DNA from: Bacteroidetes bacterium ADurb.Bin012
GTDB lineage: Bacteria > Bacteroidota > Bacteroidia > Bacteroidales > TTA-H9
Direction of reading: 5' to 3'
NCBI GenBank assembly: GCA_002071415.1
Contig: MWFC01000020.1
Coordinates: 1 to 39,278, forward strand
DNA: 39,278 bases
Made by a program: the position numbers and the translations under genes. Each line of letters opens with the position of its first letter. Position 1 is the stretch's first letter. The notes beneath the pieces were generated by a model. It was not told the DNA's origin, searched no databases, and worked only from the letters and a program-made list of their open reading frames with translations. Shown here piece by piece: positions 26,566 through 35,525 of this stretch.

Positions 26566-29115
26566 CTATCTTTTTAGAATTTTGTAAGTATGACTTTGTA
26601 AGGGAGTTATCACCCTTAACAGATATATTCCTTGAGAGAAACCCTGCAAATTCAAATAGAATTCATTACTGGAAGGAGAAGCATGCCAAAAATGTGAATT
26701 CAATATTTGACCAGTAGCAGAAATAAGTTCGATATTCACTCCACACGGTTTAGTTAGTCGAATTTTCAACTTTATACCATCCGAAGCAGGATTGGGCCAG
26801 ATACTCAACAAAGGAGTGTCTTCGATAGGAGGAGCAGACATTCCATCCGTATTCCACATCTTCAACAATATATCATCTACTTGAGGTTTCTGAGCATTCA
26901 CAATGGCCGTGTCAGTGGTATATGACATTCCGGTAGCATCAGGGATGAAGACATAGGTTCCCCACGGCAGTTTATCGAAATGAAATCGTCCGAGAGAATC
27001 TGACAGGGTAAAATCTAAGAATTGATGATTGTCATCGAGCAGAAAAACGCAAATGTTTGAAGCAGGATTCCCTGTGGGAAGTAAAGGATCGGACGTCACA
27101 ATTACCATACCATAGACCGAACCTGGACCTTGCTCGAAGTATGGCCGTTGGACAAGATGCACATTTGCATTGAAGATGTTTTCGTTCAATAAAACGGGGT
27201 TGGACGATTGCCATAAGAGAGTTTGCGGCGCCCATGTAGGGAAAAACTTATTTGCCTGAACCGACTTAGGAGTTAGTTGAGCCTTAATGAGATACTCTCC
27301 TTCCAGAAGCGAAGTAAACCAATAATATCCTAAATTATGGAAAGTACCACTACGCCATGGGATTATCATTTGCCCCGGATAGATCTTGTATAGGGTAACC
27401 AGAGCGGTATCGCCTTTAGGTTGAGGATTATTGATAGGCAAATTCCCATCATACACCGAACCACCAAGGTTGAAATACTCATGTGTACTAATCGTTTTGC
27501 AACATTTATCAGTCAGATAATATTTTGGTGGAAGGAAATCTGTAATCTTCAGACATACATTAAAAGTTTGAACCTGTGGAAAAATATGAACTGGATTCTG
27601 CAAATTGGAGGAAGTGCCATCTCCGAAAGTCCATAACCACGATTGGAGTTGATAACTGGTTGCTTGTCCATAAAAATGGAAAAGATTTGGAGTTAGAGAA
27701 AGGCTATCGAAAACAAAGGTAAAATCTGCCTTTGGATGGTGTTTGAGGTAAACATGGACCTGCTGGACATTGGTATCGGCACAGTACTCAGGATAAAAAT
27801 CATTTCTTACGACGAGAGAGACTCTGTAAATGCCTGTATCAGGGAAAAAATGGAAGGGATGGAGGGTACTGTCGGTAGTGCCATCGCCAAAATCCCAGTG
27901 GATGTAATCGGGTGAACCTGAGATGAGTGAAGTAAAAATAACTCCAAGAGGCTTGAGTGAATCTATCTTCCATGAAAAATCAGCAATGCATTCCAGATCA
28001 CCTGTGGCTACAATTTTTTCTTTTGAATCGGTACAAAACTCGGGATGCATAAAATTTCTTACTCTGAGCTTCACGTGATAATCACCTGGCGAAGGGAAGG
28101 CATGAAAAGGATTGATTTGATGGCTTGTATCTCCATCTCCAAAATCCCAAAGAAAATCATTCAAAACTCCATAAGATTGGTTAATGAATCGAAATTTAAG
28201 CGGATAAATAGTATCTTGCAGCCAGCTAAAATCAGCCTGGCATTTGGAAATACGAATCTTCACCTCTTGACAACTCTGATCGAGGCAATAGGACATATAG
28301 TTGCCATTCCAAACCGTGAGGCAAACCGTGAAGATTCCCGTATCACTGTATATATAAATGGGGTTGGGCTCCATTGAAGTGCGGCCATCGCCAAAATCCC
28401 AGTAGTAATGATCAATATTCCCGGAGGGAGTGGCAATAAATTGAACCTCAAGAGGATTGAATAAAGAAGGGTGAGCAAAGAAAGACGAAATGCAAGGCTC
28501 TATTTTAATATGTACCGTGTCGATGTAAACACTATAACAAAAGGATGGATTCAGGCGATTACTCGATATAAGGGTAACTATATAAACACCCGTGTCGGCA
28601 AATACGTGGCATGGATTGCAAAGAGAAGAAGTATCACCATCTCCAAAAGACCAAAAATAATCATCGGCATCTTCTCCTGGGTGGCAAGTAAAACGGATGA
28701 AAAATGGATTTGCTGAATCGGCAGCCCAAGTAAATGTGCTCTGGCAATTCGATGGTCTTGGAACTCTAACATCCTTACATTCTACATCATAACAAACTTT
28801 ACCTTCGGCCGAAATGGTCAAGCAAACATGATATTGCCCTGCCTGAGTATAAGCATGAAAAGGATTCTGTTCAGAACTTCCCCATCCGTCTCCAAAATCC
28901 CATTGCCATGAACCAAATGAGCCCGTTGATTGATCAATAAAATAAATCCCTAAAAAATTCATCGAATCATAAGTATAACTAAAGGAAGCCTGACATTCAC
29001 TTCTGGGGCCTTCTTGTGCCTGCAACCTTTCTGCATTAGAAACGATTAATGCCATGTAGGGCAGCAAAAAAGCTGCAACCTTGATAAGACGAATGTAAAC
29101 CTTAGAATTATACAT
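26566..29115 (-). CDS. Multi-PKD-domain protein with T9SS type A sorting domain
   Basis: An 849-residue predicted cell-surface or secreted protein. The signal peptide covers about residues 1-34. Six PKD repeats follow between about 40 and 550, each marked by a W(D/S/T)FGDG motif and a later (H/Y)xF...G.Y.V or similar strand. The region from about 555 to 770 contains a carboxypeptidase-regulatory-like beta domain (GSVYGMVIVTSDPLL; SDSLGRFHFDKLPWGTYVF). The last 80 residues form a type A T9SS sorting domain (LSIWPNPASDG ... GIYLLRVI ... YKILKR), so it is likely exported through the Gld/Por system encoded in this window. PKD repeats often act as spacers or in protein/carbohydrate contact. No catalytic domain is visible. 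Confidence 0.92.
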   Translation of the reverse strand: MYNSKVYIRLIKVAAFLLPYMALIVSNAERLQAQEGPRSECQASFSYTYDSMNFLGIYFIDQSTGSFGSWQWDFGDGWGSSEQNPFHAYTQAGQYHVCLTISAEGKVCYDVECKDVRVPRPSNCQSTFTWAADSANPFFIRFTCHPGEDADDYFWSFGDGDTSSLCNPCHVFADTGVYIVTLISSNRLNPSFCYSVYIDTVHIKIEPCISSFFAHPSLFNPLEVQFIATPSGNIDHYYWDFGDGRTSMEPNPIYIYSDTGIFTVCLTVWNGNYMSYCLDQSCQEVKIRISKCQADFSWLQDTIYPLKFRFINQSYGVLNDFLWDFGDGDTSHQINPFHAFPSPGDYHVKLRVRNFMHPEFCTDSKEKIVATGDLECIADFSWKIDSLKPLGVIFTSLISGSPDYIHWDFGDGTTDSTLHPFHFFPDTGIYRVSLVVRNDFYPEYCADTNVQQVHVYLKHHPKADFTFVFDSLSLTPNLFHFYGQATSYQLQSWLWTFGDGTSSNLQNPVHIFPQVQTFNVCLKITDFLPPKYYLTDKCCKTISTHEYFNLGGSVYDGNLPINNPQPKGDTALVTLYKIYPGQMIIPWRSGTFHNLGYYWFTSLLEGEYLIKAQLTPKSVQANKFFPTWAPQTLLWQSSNPVLLNENIFNANVHLVQRPYFEQGPGSVYGMVIVTSDPLLPTGNPASNICVFLLDDNHQFLDFTLSDSLGRFHFDKLPWGTYVFIPDATGMSYTTDTAIVNAQKPQVDDILLKMWNTDGMSAPPIEDTPLLSIWPNPASDGIKLKIRLTKPCGVNIELISATGQILNSHFWHASPSSNEFYLNLQGFSQGIYLLRVITPLQSHTYKILKR

Positions 29116-29163
29116 AAATTAAAATGGCATATAACACGAAGGTGGAAGGCAATTATCAGTCAA

Positions 29164-29171
29164 CAAATTTA
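29164..29171 (-). promoter_or_regulatory. -7 box upstream of the PKD-protein gene
   Basis: TAAATTTG on the minus strand, 48 nt upstream of the ATG at 29115, matches TAnnTTTG. No -33 TTG is present at a good distance. Confidence 0.4.
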
Positions 29172-29200
29172 GTAAAAAATGAACAAGAATGTAAATTCTT

Positions 29201-30502
29201 TTAAAAATAATAACCAATGCCTATTTTTAAACCCCACGAATAGGGGTTCCCTGCTCCTTCATGGTCACCCAATGATTTCATATAATACTGATATACAGGC
29301 TGCAGTTCGAGTTTGAGGTTTTCATTAATAAAGTATCGAATATTCAATCCTCCAAAGAAAAAATAATTGAAATTGTAGTGATCAACTAAAGAAGGATTCA
29401 AATTCAGGCCTGTCTTCATATAATTGAAGATTACCGGCAAAGGTTCTTTTTTACTGATCAAGAATTGCAGGCCACATCCCGCATAAGCATCGAAGGCAAA
29501 ACTTCCTGTTTTTAGAAATTTACAACCCAGTTGAAAGGGAATGTTCAAATAATTATATGTTCCCGTCGTGAAAATATTTTGATTATGAGTTATCGAATCA
29601 TATAAAGTCTCCCTGGAGGTAATCAGAATAATATTATCGGGATGGGAAGGATCGGGAACATAATAATGTACATTATAGACATAACGAATGCTATCGAGCG
29701 ACTTATAGGAAATATCGAACGGTAAGCGGTCGAACATTCGGCTAAAATTTAAACCGGTTTTTGCATAAAAATTTCTGTGTTCCACTTCGAACGCCACGCC
29801 TACAGCATTCCAATAATACGAAAAGTCTTTCCCTGGATAAGGTAGAGTCATTTGATTATACCACCATCCAGCTTCCAGCCCAAAACGGTAAGGATACTTT
29901 TCGGGTTCTTCGAATCCAAAGGCAATGGAATCCCCCGGCTTTTGCAAAGGCTGGTACAATTGTGAAGGTGGTAAAGCCAGTGAAATACGGTCTATACCAT
30001 GAGAGGGAAGTAAAGGAATCGCGAATGCTGTTTTTTTGGCAATTGATGTTTCGAGACCTGGGGTTTCAAGGCTTTCTATGGTTGGTTCGGGAGCAAAAGA
30101 AGGAGAGGATGGGAGAAAAGAAATCGAAGAAGGAAGCGGTTTTTCGGAAAGTTCAGATCGAATAGGAGAAGATGAATCGAATAGTTTTTCTTCGGGTTTT
30201 GGAGATTCTGGCTGGATGATGGTAGGAATATCTTTTTCAGCAAGCGGTACTTGTGCTTGTTGACGAATCTTGTCGACTAATAACAATTGAGTAACCAGAC
30301 CCACGATAATACCCGCACCGATAAGGACGGTCGCCGAAATTTGGTATATATTGGAGGTGAAATTCGTGATGTTGAAATGTACAAATTCATTCCATGCAAG
30401 TTTCCTCTTGATTCCTTTCCAGACCCTTTCGGAAGGTTCGGGTTCAAATCCATCGAGGGATTGCCTTATATATGTGTCGATATGGTTATGTTTCTCCTCC
30501 AT
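29201..30502 (-). CDS. Anti-sigma-like protein with C-terminal beta-barrel domain
   Basis: A protein of about 433 residues encoded directly after the ECF sigma factor. The N-terminal 45 residues (IDTYIRQSLDGFEPEPSERVWKGI) resemble the short cytoplasmic sigma-binding segments of Bacteroidota anti-sigma proteins. A single transmembrane helix follows (about 50-72, ATVLIGAGIIVGLVTQLLLV). Residues about 75-180 are rich in Pro, Ser and Glu and look disordered. The C-terminal 230 residues look like an outer-membrane beta-barrel, with alternating aromatic strands and the final SWGLKIGIGYYF. The frame opens at TTG 30505, but ATG 30502 overlaps the sigma stop codon as TGATG, so 30502 is given. A cell-envelope-spanning sensor is inferred, not shown. 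Confidence 0.75.
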   Translation of the reverse strand: MEEKHNHIDTYIRQSLDGFEPEPSERVWKGIKRKLAWNEFVHFNITNFTSNIYQISATVLIGAGIIVGLVTQLLLVDKIRQQAQVPLAEKDIPTIIQPESPKPEEKLFDSSSPIRSELSEKPLPSSISFLPSSPSFAPEPTIESLETPGLETSIAKKTAFAIPLLPSHGIDRISLALPPSQLYQPLQKPGDSIAFGFEEPEKYPYRFGLEAGWWYNQMTLPYPGKDFSYYWNAVGVAFEVEHRNFYAKTGLNFSRMFDRLPFDISYKSLDSIRYVYNVHYYVPDPSHPDNIILITSRETLYDSITHNQNIFTTGTYNYLNIPFQLGCKFLKTGSFAFDAYAGCGLQFLISKKEPLPVIFNYMKTGLNLNPSLVDHYNFNYFFFGGLNIRYFINENLKLELQPVYQYYMKSLGDHEGAGNPYSWGLKIGIGYYF

Positions 30503-31107
30503 CAATATGAAGAACTTGGGTTATTGGTAGTTATGCCCTTTTCCATCCACTTATGAATTCTGTTCTTAAGATGGCGACGGGCTTTCGATAATTGAGATTT
30601 GCTCGTATTTTCCGAGATCTGCAATGTCTGGGCAATCTGCTGATGTGAGTAGCCTTCGAAGGCATAAAGGTTAAACACCGTTCGATAGCCTACAGGAAGT
30701 TCCTGAATGAATTTCAGAATGGTTTGACAGTGTTGTGGCGATATATTCTTGAAAAGATCATTGTCATTTTCTTCTTCATCGTCAGCTATATTTTCGACCA
30801 CTTCGGCATTATTGAAGTGAAGAGGATCCTTTTTATTCTGCTTTAGATAGGAAAGGGTATAATTGACGACGATACGTTTCAACCAGCCTTCGAACGAACC
30901 ATGCGCCTTATAATCGCCTAAACGGCTGAAAATCTTGCAAAATGATTCTTGAAGTATATCTTCAGCTTCCTGTTTGTTTACTGCATATCTCAGGCAAACA
31001 CTAAACAAAGAACGTTTGTACTTTTCGTACAACAGGTTTTGAAAATACCGTTTCCCGGCTATGCAGCCTTCGATGATTTCTTTGTCGGTATATTTTGTTA
31101 AAACCAT
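30502..31107 (-). CDS. ECF-type RNA polymerase sigma factor
   Basis: A 201-residue extracytoplasmic-function sigma-70 factor. Region 2 covers about residues 25-95, with core-binding and -10 recognition segments (FSVCLRYAVNKQEAEDILQESFCKIF; GSFEGWLKRIVVNYTL). Region 4 covers about 130-190 (IQELPVGYRTVFNLYAFEGYSHQQIAQTL with the helix-turn-helix, then SENTSKSQLSKARRHLK). It lacks region 1.1 and region 3. Its stop codon overlaps the start of the anti-sigma-like gene by one base, so the two are translationally coupled and probably form a signalling pair. Its target genes are unknown; the PKD T9SS cargo gene next in line is one candidate. Confidence 0.92.
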   Translation of the reverse strand: MVLTKYTDKEIIEGCIAGKRYFQNLLYEKYKRSLFSVCLRYAVNKQEAEDILQESFCKIFSRLGDYKAHGSFEGWLKRIVVNYTLSYLKQNKKDPLHFNNAEVVENIADDEEENDNDLFKNISPQHCQTILKFIQELPVGYRTVFNLYAFEGYSHQQIAQTLQISENTSKSQLSKARRHLKNRIHKWMEKGITTNNPSSSY

Positions 31108-31204
31108 TTCTTAGACACTCATTTTGATGGTGGGTTGCCTGAAGAGAGGAAAAATTTCTTTAGATTCTCATTCTCAAAGCAGTTTACAAACACTAAATCG
31201 TCTT

Positions 31205-31237
31205 CAAATCTACTAACTTTTGATGAAATTTTAGCAA
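31205..31237 (-). promoter_or_regulatory. Candidate promoter of the ECF sigma gene
   Basis: On the minus strand TTG (31237-31235), a 22-nt spacer and TAGATTTG (31212-31205), about 98 nt upstream of the ATG. It resembles the housekeeping Bacteroidota promoter rather than an obvious autoregulated ECF site. Confidence 0.4.
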
Positions 31238-31266
31238 AATGGGAAAACCGGGATGGGAGATTCTTG

Positions 31267-32364
31267 TTATTCTTTAGATTTGTTGGAGTTAAAAATCCTC
31301 TGTTGCCTGCGGATTGACTCATCATGCACCAATTGAAATAATCGATGCATAAATTCTTTATCAAGGCCCAATTGGCTACCACTTTCGAGCCGATCAGTCA
31401 GCATTTGCTGCCACCGTTTAATTTGGAGTATAGTTAGGTGATTTTGATTTTTATAATGGCCAATTTCATCGATCATGGCCATTCTACGAGCGAGTATTTC
31501 GATAAGTTCTTGATCGAGCTCGTCCACTTCGAGGCGCAGACGCTCGAGGGTATCGTCGTCGAGATTGTTGATTTTTTGGCGAATAATCAGATGTTTTATC
31601 AAATCATCAAACTCGATGGGGTTAAGTTGTTGTTCTCCATCGGTAAGAGCCTGTTCAGGATGAATATGTACTTCTATCATTAGTCCATCCATTTCGAGGT
31701 CGAGGGCTTTTTGAGAAATATCCCGAATAAGGTCTGTTTTCCCACAAATATGGCTGGGATCAACGATAATAGGGAGACAGGGGCAGATCCGTTTCAATTC
31801 GATAGGGATTTCCCACATGGGTGCATTGCGCCAGGGAGTCTTGTGAAAGAAAAAAAACCCGCGATGAATAGCTGCCAGTTTTTTTATTCCTGCTTGATGA
31901 ATTCTTTCGATGGCACCTACCCATGAGTCAAGATCAGGATTTACAGGATTTTTAACCATTACGGCCACATCACTACCTTTTACGGCCTGGGCAATTTCAC
32001 TTACCATGAATGGATTTACGGTGGTTCTTGCTCCAATCCATAAAACATCTACCTGATTCTCGAGGGCAAGCTCCACATGTCGAGGGCTACCTACTTCGAC
32101 GGCCGTCATAAAGTCCATGAGCTGTTTTACATTTCGCAACCATTTCAGTGCTTCTTCACCTTTGCCTTCAAAACCTGCCGGATGCGTGCGGGGTTTCCAG
32201 ATTCCAGCCCTGAAAATCTGAACCTTGCCGCTTGACCTAAGAGCTTGTGCCGTTTCTAATAATTGATTTTCGCTTTCGGCACTACACGGCCCGGCAATCA
32301 ACAAAAAGCCGTCAAGGTGAATCCATTGCCGAAGGGGTATTATTTCCAATTCTTTACATTCCAC
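31267..32364 (-). CDS. Bifunctional DAHP synthase / chorismate mutase
   Basis: A 365-residue fusion that catalyses the first step of the shikimate pathway and the branch to prephenate for Phe/Tyr synthesis. The N-terminal part (about 1-255) is a type I-beta, KDO8P-synthase-like DAHP synthase: LLIAGPCSAES, FRAGIWKPRTHPAGFEG, WIGARTTVNPF, HRGFFFF and PIIVDPSHICGK. The C-terminal part (about 270-355) is an AroQ-type chorismate mutase helix bundle: LRLEVDELDQELIEILARRMAMIDEIGHYK. This arrangement is usual in Bacteroidota. The frame opens with GTG at 32364, only 4 nt after a TAACTTTG box, so the true start may be a leaderless GTG or the TTG at 32349. Confidence 0.93.
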   Translation of the reverse strand: MECKELEIIPLRQWIHLDGFLLIAGPCSAESENQLLETAQALRSSGKVQIFRAGIWKPRTHPAGFEGKGEEALKWLRNVKQLMDFMTAVEVGSPRHVELALENQVDVLWIGARTTVNPFMVSEIAQAVKGSDVAVMVKNPVNPDLDSWVGAIERIHQAGIKKLAAIHRGFFFFHKTPWRNAPMWEIPIELKRICPCLPIIVDPSHICGKTDLIRDISQKALDLEMDGLMIEVHIHPEQALTDGEQQLNPIEFDDLIKHLIIRQKINNLDDDTLERLRLEVDELDQELIEILARRMAMIDEIGHYKNQNHLTILQIKRWQQMLTDRLESGSQLGLDKEFMHRLFQLVHDESIRRQQRIFNSNKSKE

Positions 32365-32368
32365 GCTG

Positions 32369-32376
32369 CAAAGTTA
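32369..32376 (-). promoter_or_regulatory. -7 box almost touching the DAHP synthase start
   Basis: TAACTTTG on the minus strand ends 4 nt before the GTG at 32364. If used, transcription would begin at or just inside the annotated start codon. No -33 TTG is clear, so it may be coincidental. Confidence 0.3.
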
Positions 32377-32409
32377 ATCCATGACGGCTTATGGAAGTTG
32401 AAAAAAGAA

Positions 32410-33804
32410 TTATAGCTCACCTGTCATTTTCGAGGGGTCGACCCATTTATCGAAGTTTTCGGCGGAAACTAAGCCCAGTTCTAAAGCAGCTTGCTTCAGC
32501 GTGAGTCCTTCTTTATGAGCTTTTTTGGCAATTTTTGCAGCATTTTCATATCCAATGTGGGGATTTAGAGCTGTAACCAGCATCAAAGAATTTTCGAGGT
32601 TTTTTTTGATATTGGCCAGATTAGGTTCTATGCCGATAGCACAATGGTCGTTGAAGGATACGCAAGCTTGGCCAAGTAAGGTAGCCGACTGCAAGAAATT
32701 GGCAATAATTACTGGTTTAAAGACATTCAACTGAAAATGACCATGTGTGCCTGCTACGGCAATGGCCATATCATTTCCTATTACCTGACAGCAAACCATG
32801 GTCAGGGCTTCGTTTTGCGTAGGATTTACCTTTCCGGGCATGATAGATGAACCGGGTTCATTTTCGGGCAGTTGGAGTTCGCCTATTCCACAGCGAGGGC
32901 CACTGGCCGAAAGACGAATGTTGTTTGCAATGTGCATGAGGCTAACGGCAAGAGTCTTAAGAGCTCCTGAAGCTTCCACTAAAGCATCATGAGCCGATAA
33001 TGCCTCAAATTTGTTAGGAGCCGTTTTGAAGGGATAACCCGTCAGCTCGGCAATATTAGCGGCTACCTTTACATCATAATCCTTGGGTGCATTCAATCCT
33101 GTACCTACGGCCGTTCCTCCCAAGGCAAGCTCAGATACATGAGGCATGGCCGCTTCTATGTTCTCAATGGCATAGTCTAATTGGGCTGCATAACCCGAAA
33201 ATTCCTGACCCAGCGTTAAGGGTGTGGCATCCATTAAATGTGTGCGGCCAGTCTTTACAATGTGTTTGAATTCATTGGCCTTAACCCTTAAGGTATCGCG
33301 TAGTTTCTTAACGCCTGGCAAAGTAATCTCCACAAGAGTCTTGTAAGCAGCTATGCTCATGGCCGTGGGAAAAGTGTCGTTCGACGATTGCGACTTGTTT
33401 ACATCATCGTTGGGGTGTATAAAGGTTTTCCCTGTGCCCAAAGTACCTCCTCTCAAAACTTCTGCTCGATTGGCAATGACTTCGTTCAAATTCATATTGC
33501 TCTGCGTTCCCGAACCGGTTTGCCAGATTACCAGCGGAAACTGATCATCCAGCTTGCCATCAAGAATCTCGTCGCAAACTGTAACTATCAATTTGCATTT
33601 TTCTTCGGGCAAAACACCCAGTTCGTAATTGGCTAGTGCAGCCGCCTTTTTCAATATGGCAAAAGCCTCTATGATGGGCTTGGGCATAGAGCCTTCGGGG
33701 CCAATACGGAAGTTCTGACGCGAACGTTCGGTCTGAGCTCCCCAGTATTTATCGGCAGGAACTTCTACAGGTCCCATGGTGTCGTGTTCTGTACGTGTTT
33801 TCAT
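32410..33804 (-). CDS. fumC: Class II fumarate hydratase
   Basis: A 464-residue fumarase C, which interconverts fumarate and malate in the citric-acid cycle or reductive branch without an iron-sulfur cluster. Key motifs are the N-terminal [72 protein letters not shown] and the family signature [13 protein letters not shown]. The C-terminal [16 protein letters not shown] is normal for FumC and separates it from aspartase. A TAACTTTG box lies 34 nt upstream. DAHP synthase follows 45 nt downstream with its own possible promoter. Confidence 0.96.
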   Translation of the reverse strand: MKTRTEHDTMGPVEVPADKYWGAQTERSRQNFRIGPEGSMPKPIIEAFAILKKAAALANYELGVLPEEKCKLIVTVCDEILDGKLDDQFPLVIWQTGSGTQSNMNLNEVIANRAEVLRGGTLGTGKTFIHPNDDVNKSQSSNDTFPTAMSIAAYKTLVEITLPGVKKLRDTLRVKANEFKHIVKTGRTHLMDATPLTLGQEFSGYAAQLDYAIENIEAAMPHVSELALGGTAVGTGLNAPKDYDVKVAANIAELTGYPFKTAPNKFEALSAHDALVEASGALKTLAVSLMHIANNIRLSASGPRCGIGELQLPENEPGSSIMPGKVNPTQNEALTMVCCQVIGNDMAIAVAGTHGHFQLNVFKPVIIANFLQSATLLGQACVSFNDHCAIGIEPNLANIKKNLENSLMLVTALNPHIGYENAAKIAKKAHKEGLTLKQAALELGLVSAENFDKWVDPSKMTGEL

Positions 33805-34589
33805 AATTTTTAAAATTTTAAAGCAAACTCATTAAGCTCAAAGTTAGAGATTTTTGCTTGATATAGAAAAGAGAAAAATATCATGCCCAGATAAATTTGA
33901 TAGGTTCTTTTCGTAAACCATTGAAAGACACTGATGGAATATTTCGAAATAATCTTCTATAAACGAATCCATGAGAGTAAGGAGCACAAAAATCATTTCC
34001 TTTGATTTTAAATTCCTTGATTCTTCGCATGCAAAAAATTCAGCAATTACTTTCATTTGTATGGAACGAAACTGACTTTATTCAGCATTGCCTATCTTAG
34101 CTCGATTTTTGTAAATAGTTAAAATCCGAAAGTAAAAAATTTGGTTAGAAAGATTTCAATTTTTGAGTCAATTTTTGTGGATATTGATCGTTTTTTATCC
34201 TATTTTGTCTCTTCTTTCTCATAAATTTTGAAAGTGTAACCTTCCTGAGGTTTACTTTTTTGTAACGACAGTCTCAAAATAACTATTGATTTTCCTATTT
34301 ATTTTTAAAGTGTGTATTATCAGATACTTATGTTTTGATTAAGGACATAATTTTCCCTTTTATCGTTCCGTTGCTTAAGAAATTTTATTCAAATACCAGA
34401 TGGTATTTTTTTGTCGTGAATAGTTTTAACACATAACCTCTGCCTTGATCGGTAGGAAGTTCTGGAGAATGATATAACAGGCTGCATGAAAGCCTGATCC
34501 AGCACCGTAAAATCCTAAACCCTCGGAGCAATATTTGGTTGTACCATTTGCCTAAAAGTTCAACTTGATGTTCATATCCTGAACAACGC
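33805..34589. other. 785-nt AT-rich intergenic region with possible remnant
   Basis: The left end holds the fumC -7 box. A 70-residue minus-strand frame (33844-34056) overlaps that box and has no motifs. The right part (about 34385-34589) is less AT-rich, carries a perfect CAGGCT-7 nt-AGCCTG hairpin (34478-34496), and has a 66-codon stop-free minus-strand frame without a convincing start that continues out of the 3' end of the DUF6624 gene. That part could be a gene remnant or a conserved non-coding element. Confidence 0.4.
33839..33846 (-). promoter_or_regulatory. -7 box upstream of fumC
   Basis: TAACTTTG on the minus strand, 34 nt before the fumC ATG, matches TAnnTTTG. Confidence 0.45.
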
Positions 34590-35525
34590 TTACTTGTAAT
34601 CGTCAGGGTTCCAAATTATTCCCCAGTTTTTAACGTAAGCAGTGATTGAACCCAACCCTACTTCGGCCCTCCGCTTGTCAACATTATCGGGATCTTCAAT
34701 TGGGCAGACATAATATTTTTTGCCCTTGTCGTCGTAGCATATCTGGCTACCATATACCTGTTTTCTACCCTCAGCCAATGCTACCCTATCCTCTAGCAAT
34801 GCCAGATTGGCTGGGCTGGCGTTTCCATTTTTAACCGCTTCTCTCATCATCGGCAGGTAGTGTTGCTGAGTTTTTGAATCGGAATGCTGGATAACCAAAA
34901 AAATGGATGCGCTGGCCTGCTCCCCAACCCTATCCTTCCCTACCCATCCTTTTGTGTCCAGAATGTTTTTGATTTTCACCAAGTTGATGCTGTCAACTTT
35001 AATCATCACCTGTATCAGGCTGTCCTTCACCCTGCTCTGGTAACCGTACTGCCTCTCTGCCTCAATAAACTTATTACGAATGTCCTGATCGTCATAGAAG
35101 ATTTGAATAAGTTCTTTTTGCAAAGGCTTATCGTAGCTGGCCTCTATGATGTTCAGCTTGCTTTGAACTTTTTCCAGCAACGGTACCCATCTTTTATCCC
35201 CGTGTAAGGTATTTAGGTCCGGGTCCCGCTGCAGCTGATCAATGTTGGTAAATCCTTTATCAACTGCAAGGTTAAGCCAGTCAAACGCCACATCAAAATC
35301 GTTGGCCAACGAAGCAGCACACGCAGCGTTATACAGGTGCTTTTCCGTGTTGATGGTGAAGGCCAACTTAAAATACTCCTCGGCCAAGGTATAATTTTTG
35401 GCCCAGTAGGCAGAATCTGCCTTTTGCATATATGCATCATAATCCTGCGCCATAAGAGAAACAGACCAAACTGCGGTTAATAGCAGAAGTAAGAAGTTCT
35501 TACTTTTTGATAATGAATTTTTCAT
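34590..35525 (-). CDS. Exported DUF6624-like protein with TPR-like N-terminus
   Basis: A 311-residue exported protein. The signal peptide (KNFLLLLLTAVWSVSLMAQ) ends near residue 27. Residues about 28-115 contain helix pairs of TPR-like character (AYWAKNYTLAEEYFKLAF; YNAACAASLANDFDVAFDWLNLAV). The second half resembles DUF6624: FLVIQHSDSKTQQHYLPMM, LALLEDRVALAEGRKQVYGSQ and YVCPIEDPDNVDKRRAEVGL. The biochemical role of this family is unknown. The start codon lies inside the 3' end of the upstream T9SS-cargo gene (26-nt overlap), which indicates co-transcription and probably translational coupling. The signal peptide begins at this ATG, so the overlap is not just a misplaced start. Confidence 0.78.
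   Translation of the reverse strand: MKNSLSKSKNFLLLLLTAVWSVSLMAQDYDAYMQKADSAYWAKNYTLAEEYFKLAFTINTEKHLYNAACAASLANDFDVAFDWLNLAVDKGFTNIDQLQRDPDLNTLHGDKRWVPLLEKVQSKLNIIEASYDKPLQKELIQIFYDDQDIRNKFIEAERQYGYQSRVKDSLIQVMIKVDSINLVKIKNILDTKGWVGKDRVGEQASASIFLVIQHSDSKTQQHYLPMMREAVKNGNASPANLALLEDRVALAEGRKQVYGSQICYDDKGKKYYVCPIEDPDNVDKRRAEVGLGSITAYVKNWGIIWNPDDYK

Noticed and set aside
31119..31382. 87-residue minus-strand frame between the DAHP synthase and sigma genes
   Set aside because: Mostly an alternative frame of the chorismate mutase end; the remainder covers the sigma-gene promoter region.
33844..34056. 70-residue minus-strand frame upstream of fumC
   Set aside because: Its 3' end overlaps the fumC -7 box and the sequence has no recognisable feature.
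34488..34504. 17-nt stretch GAAAGCCTGATCCAGCA identical to a common bacterial 16S rRNA segment
   Set aside because: The match does not continue on either side, so it is not an rRNA fragment; coincidence is most likely.
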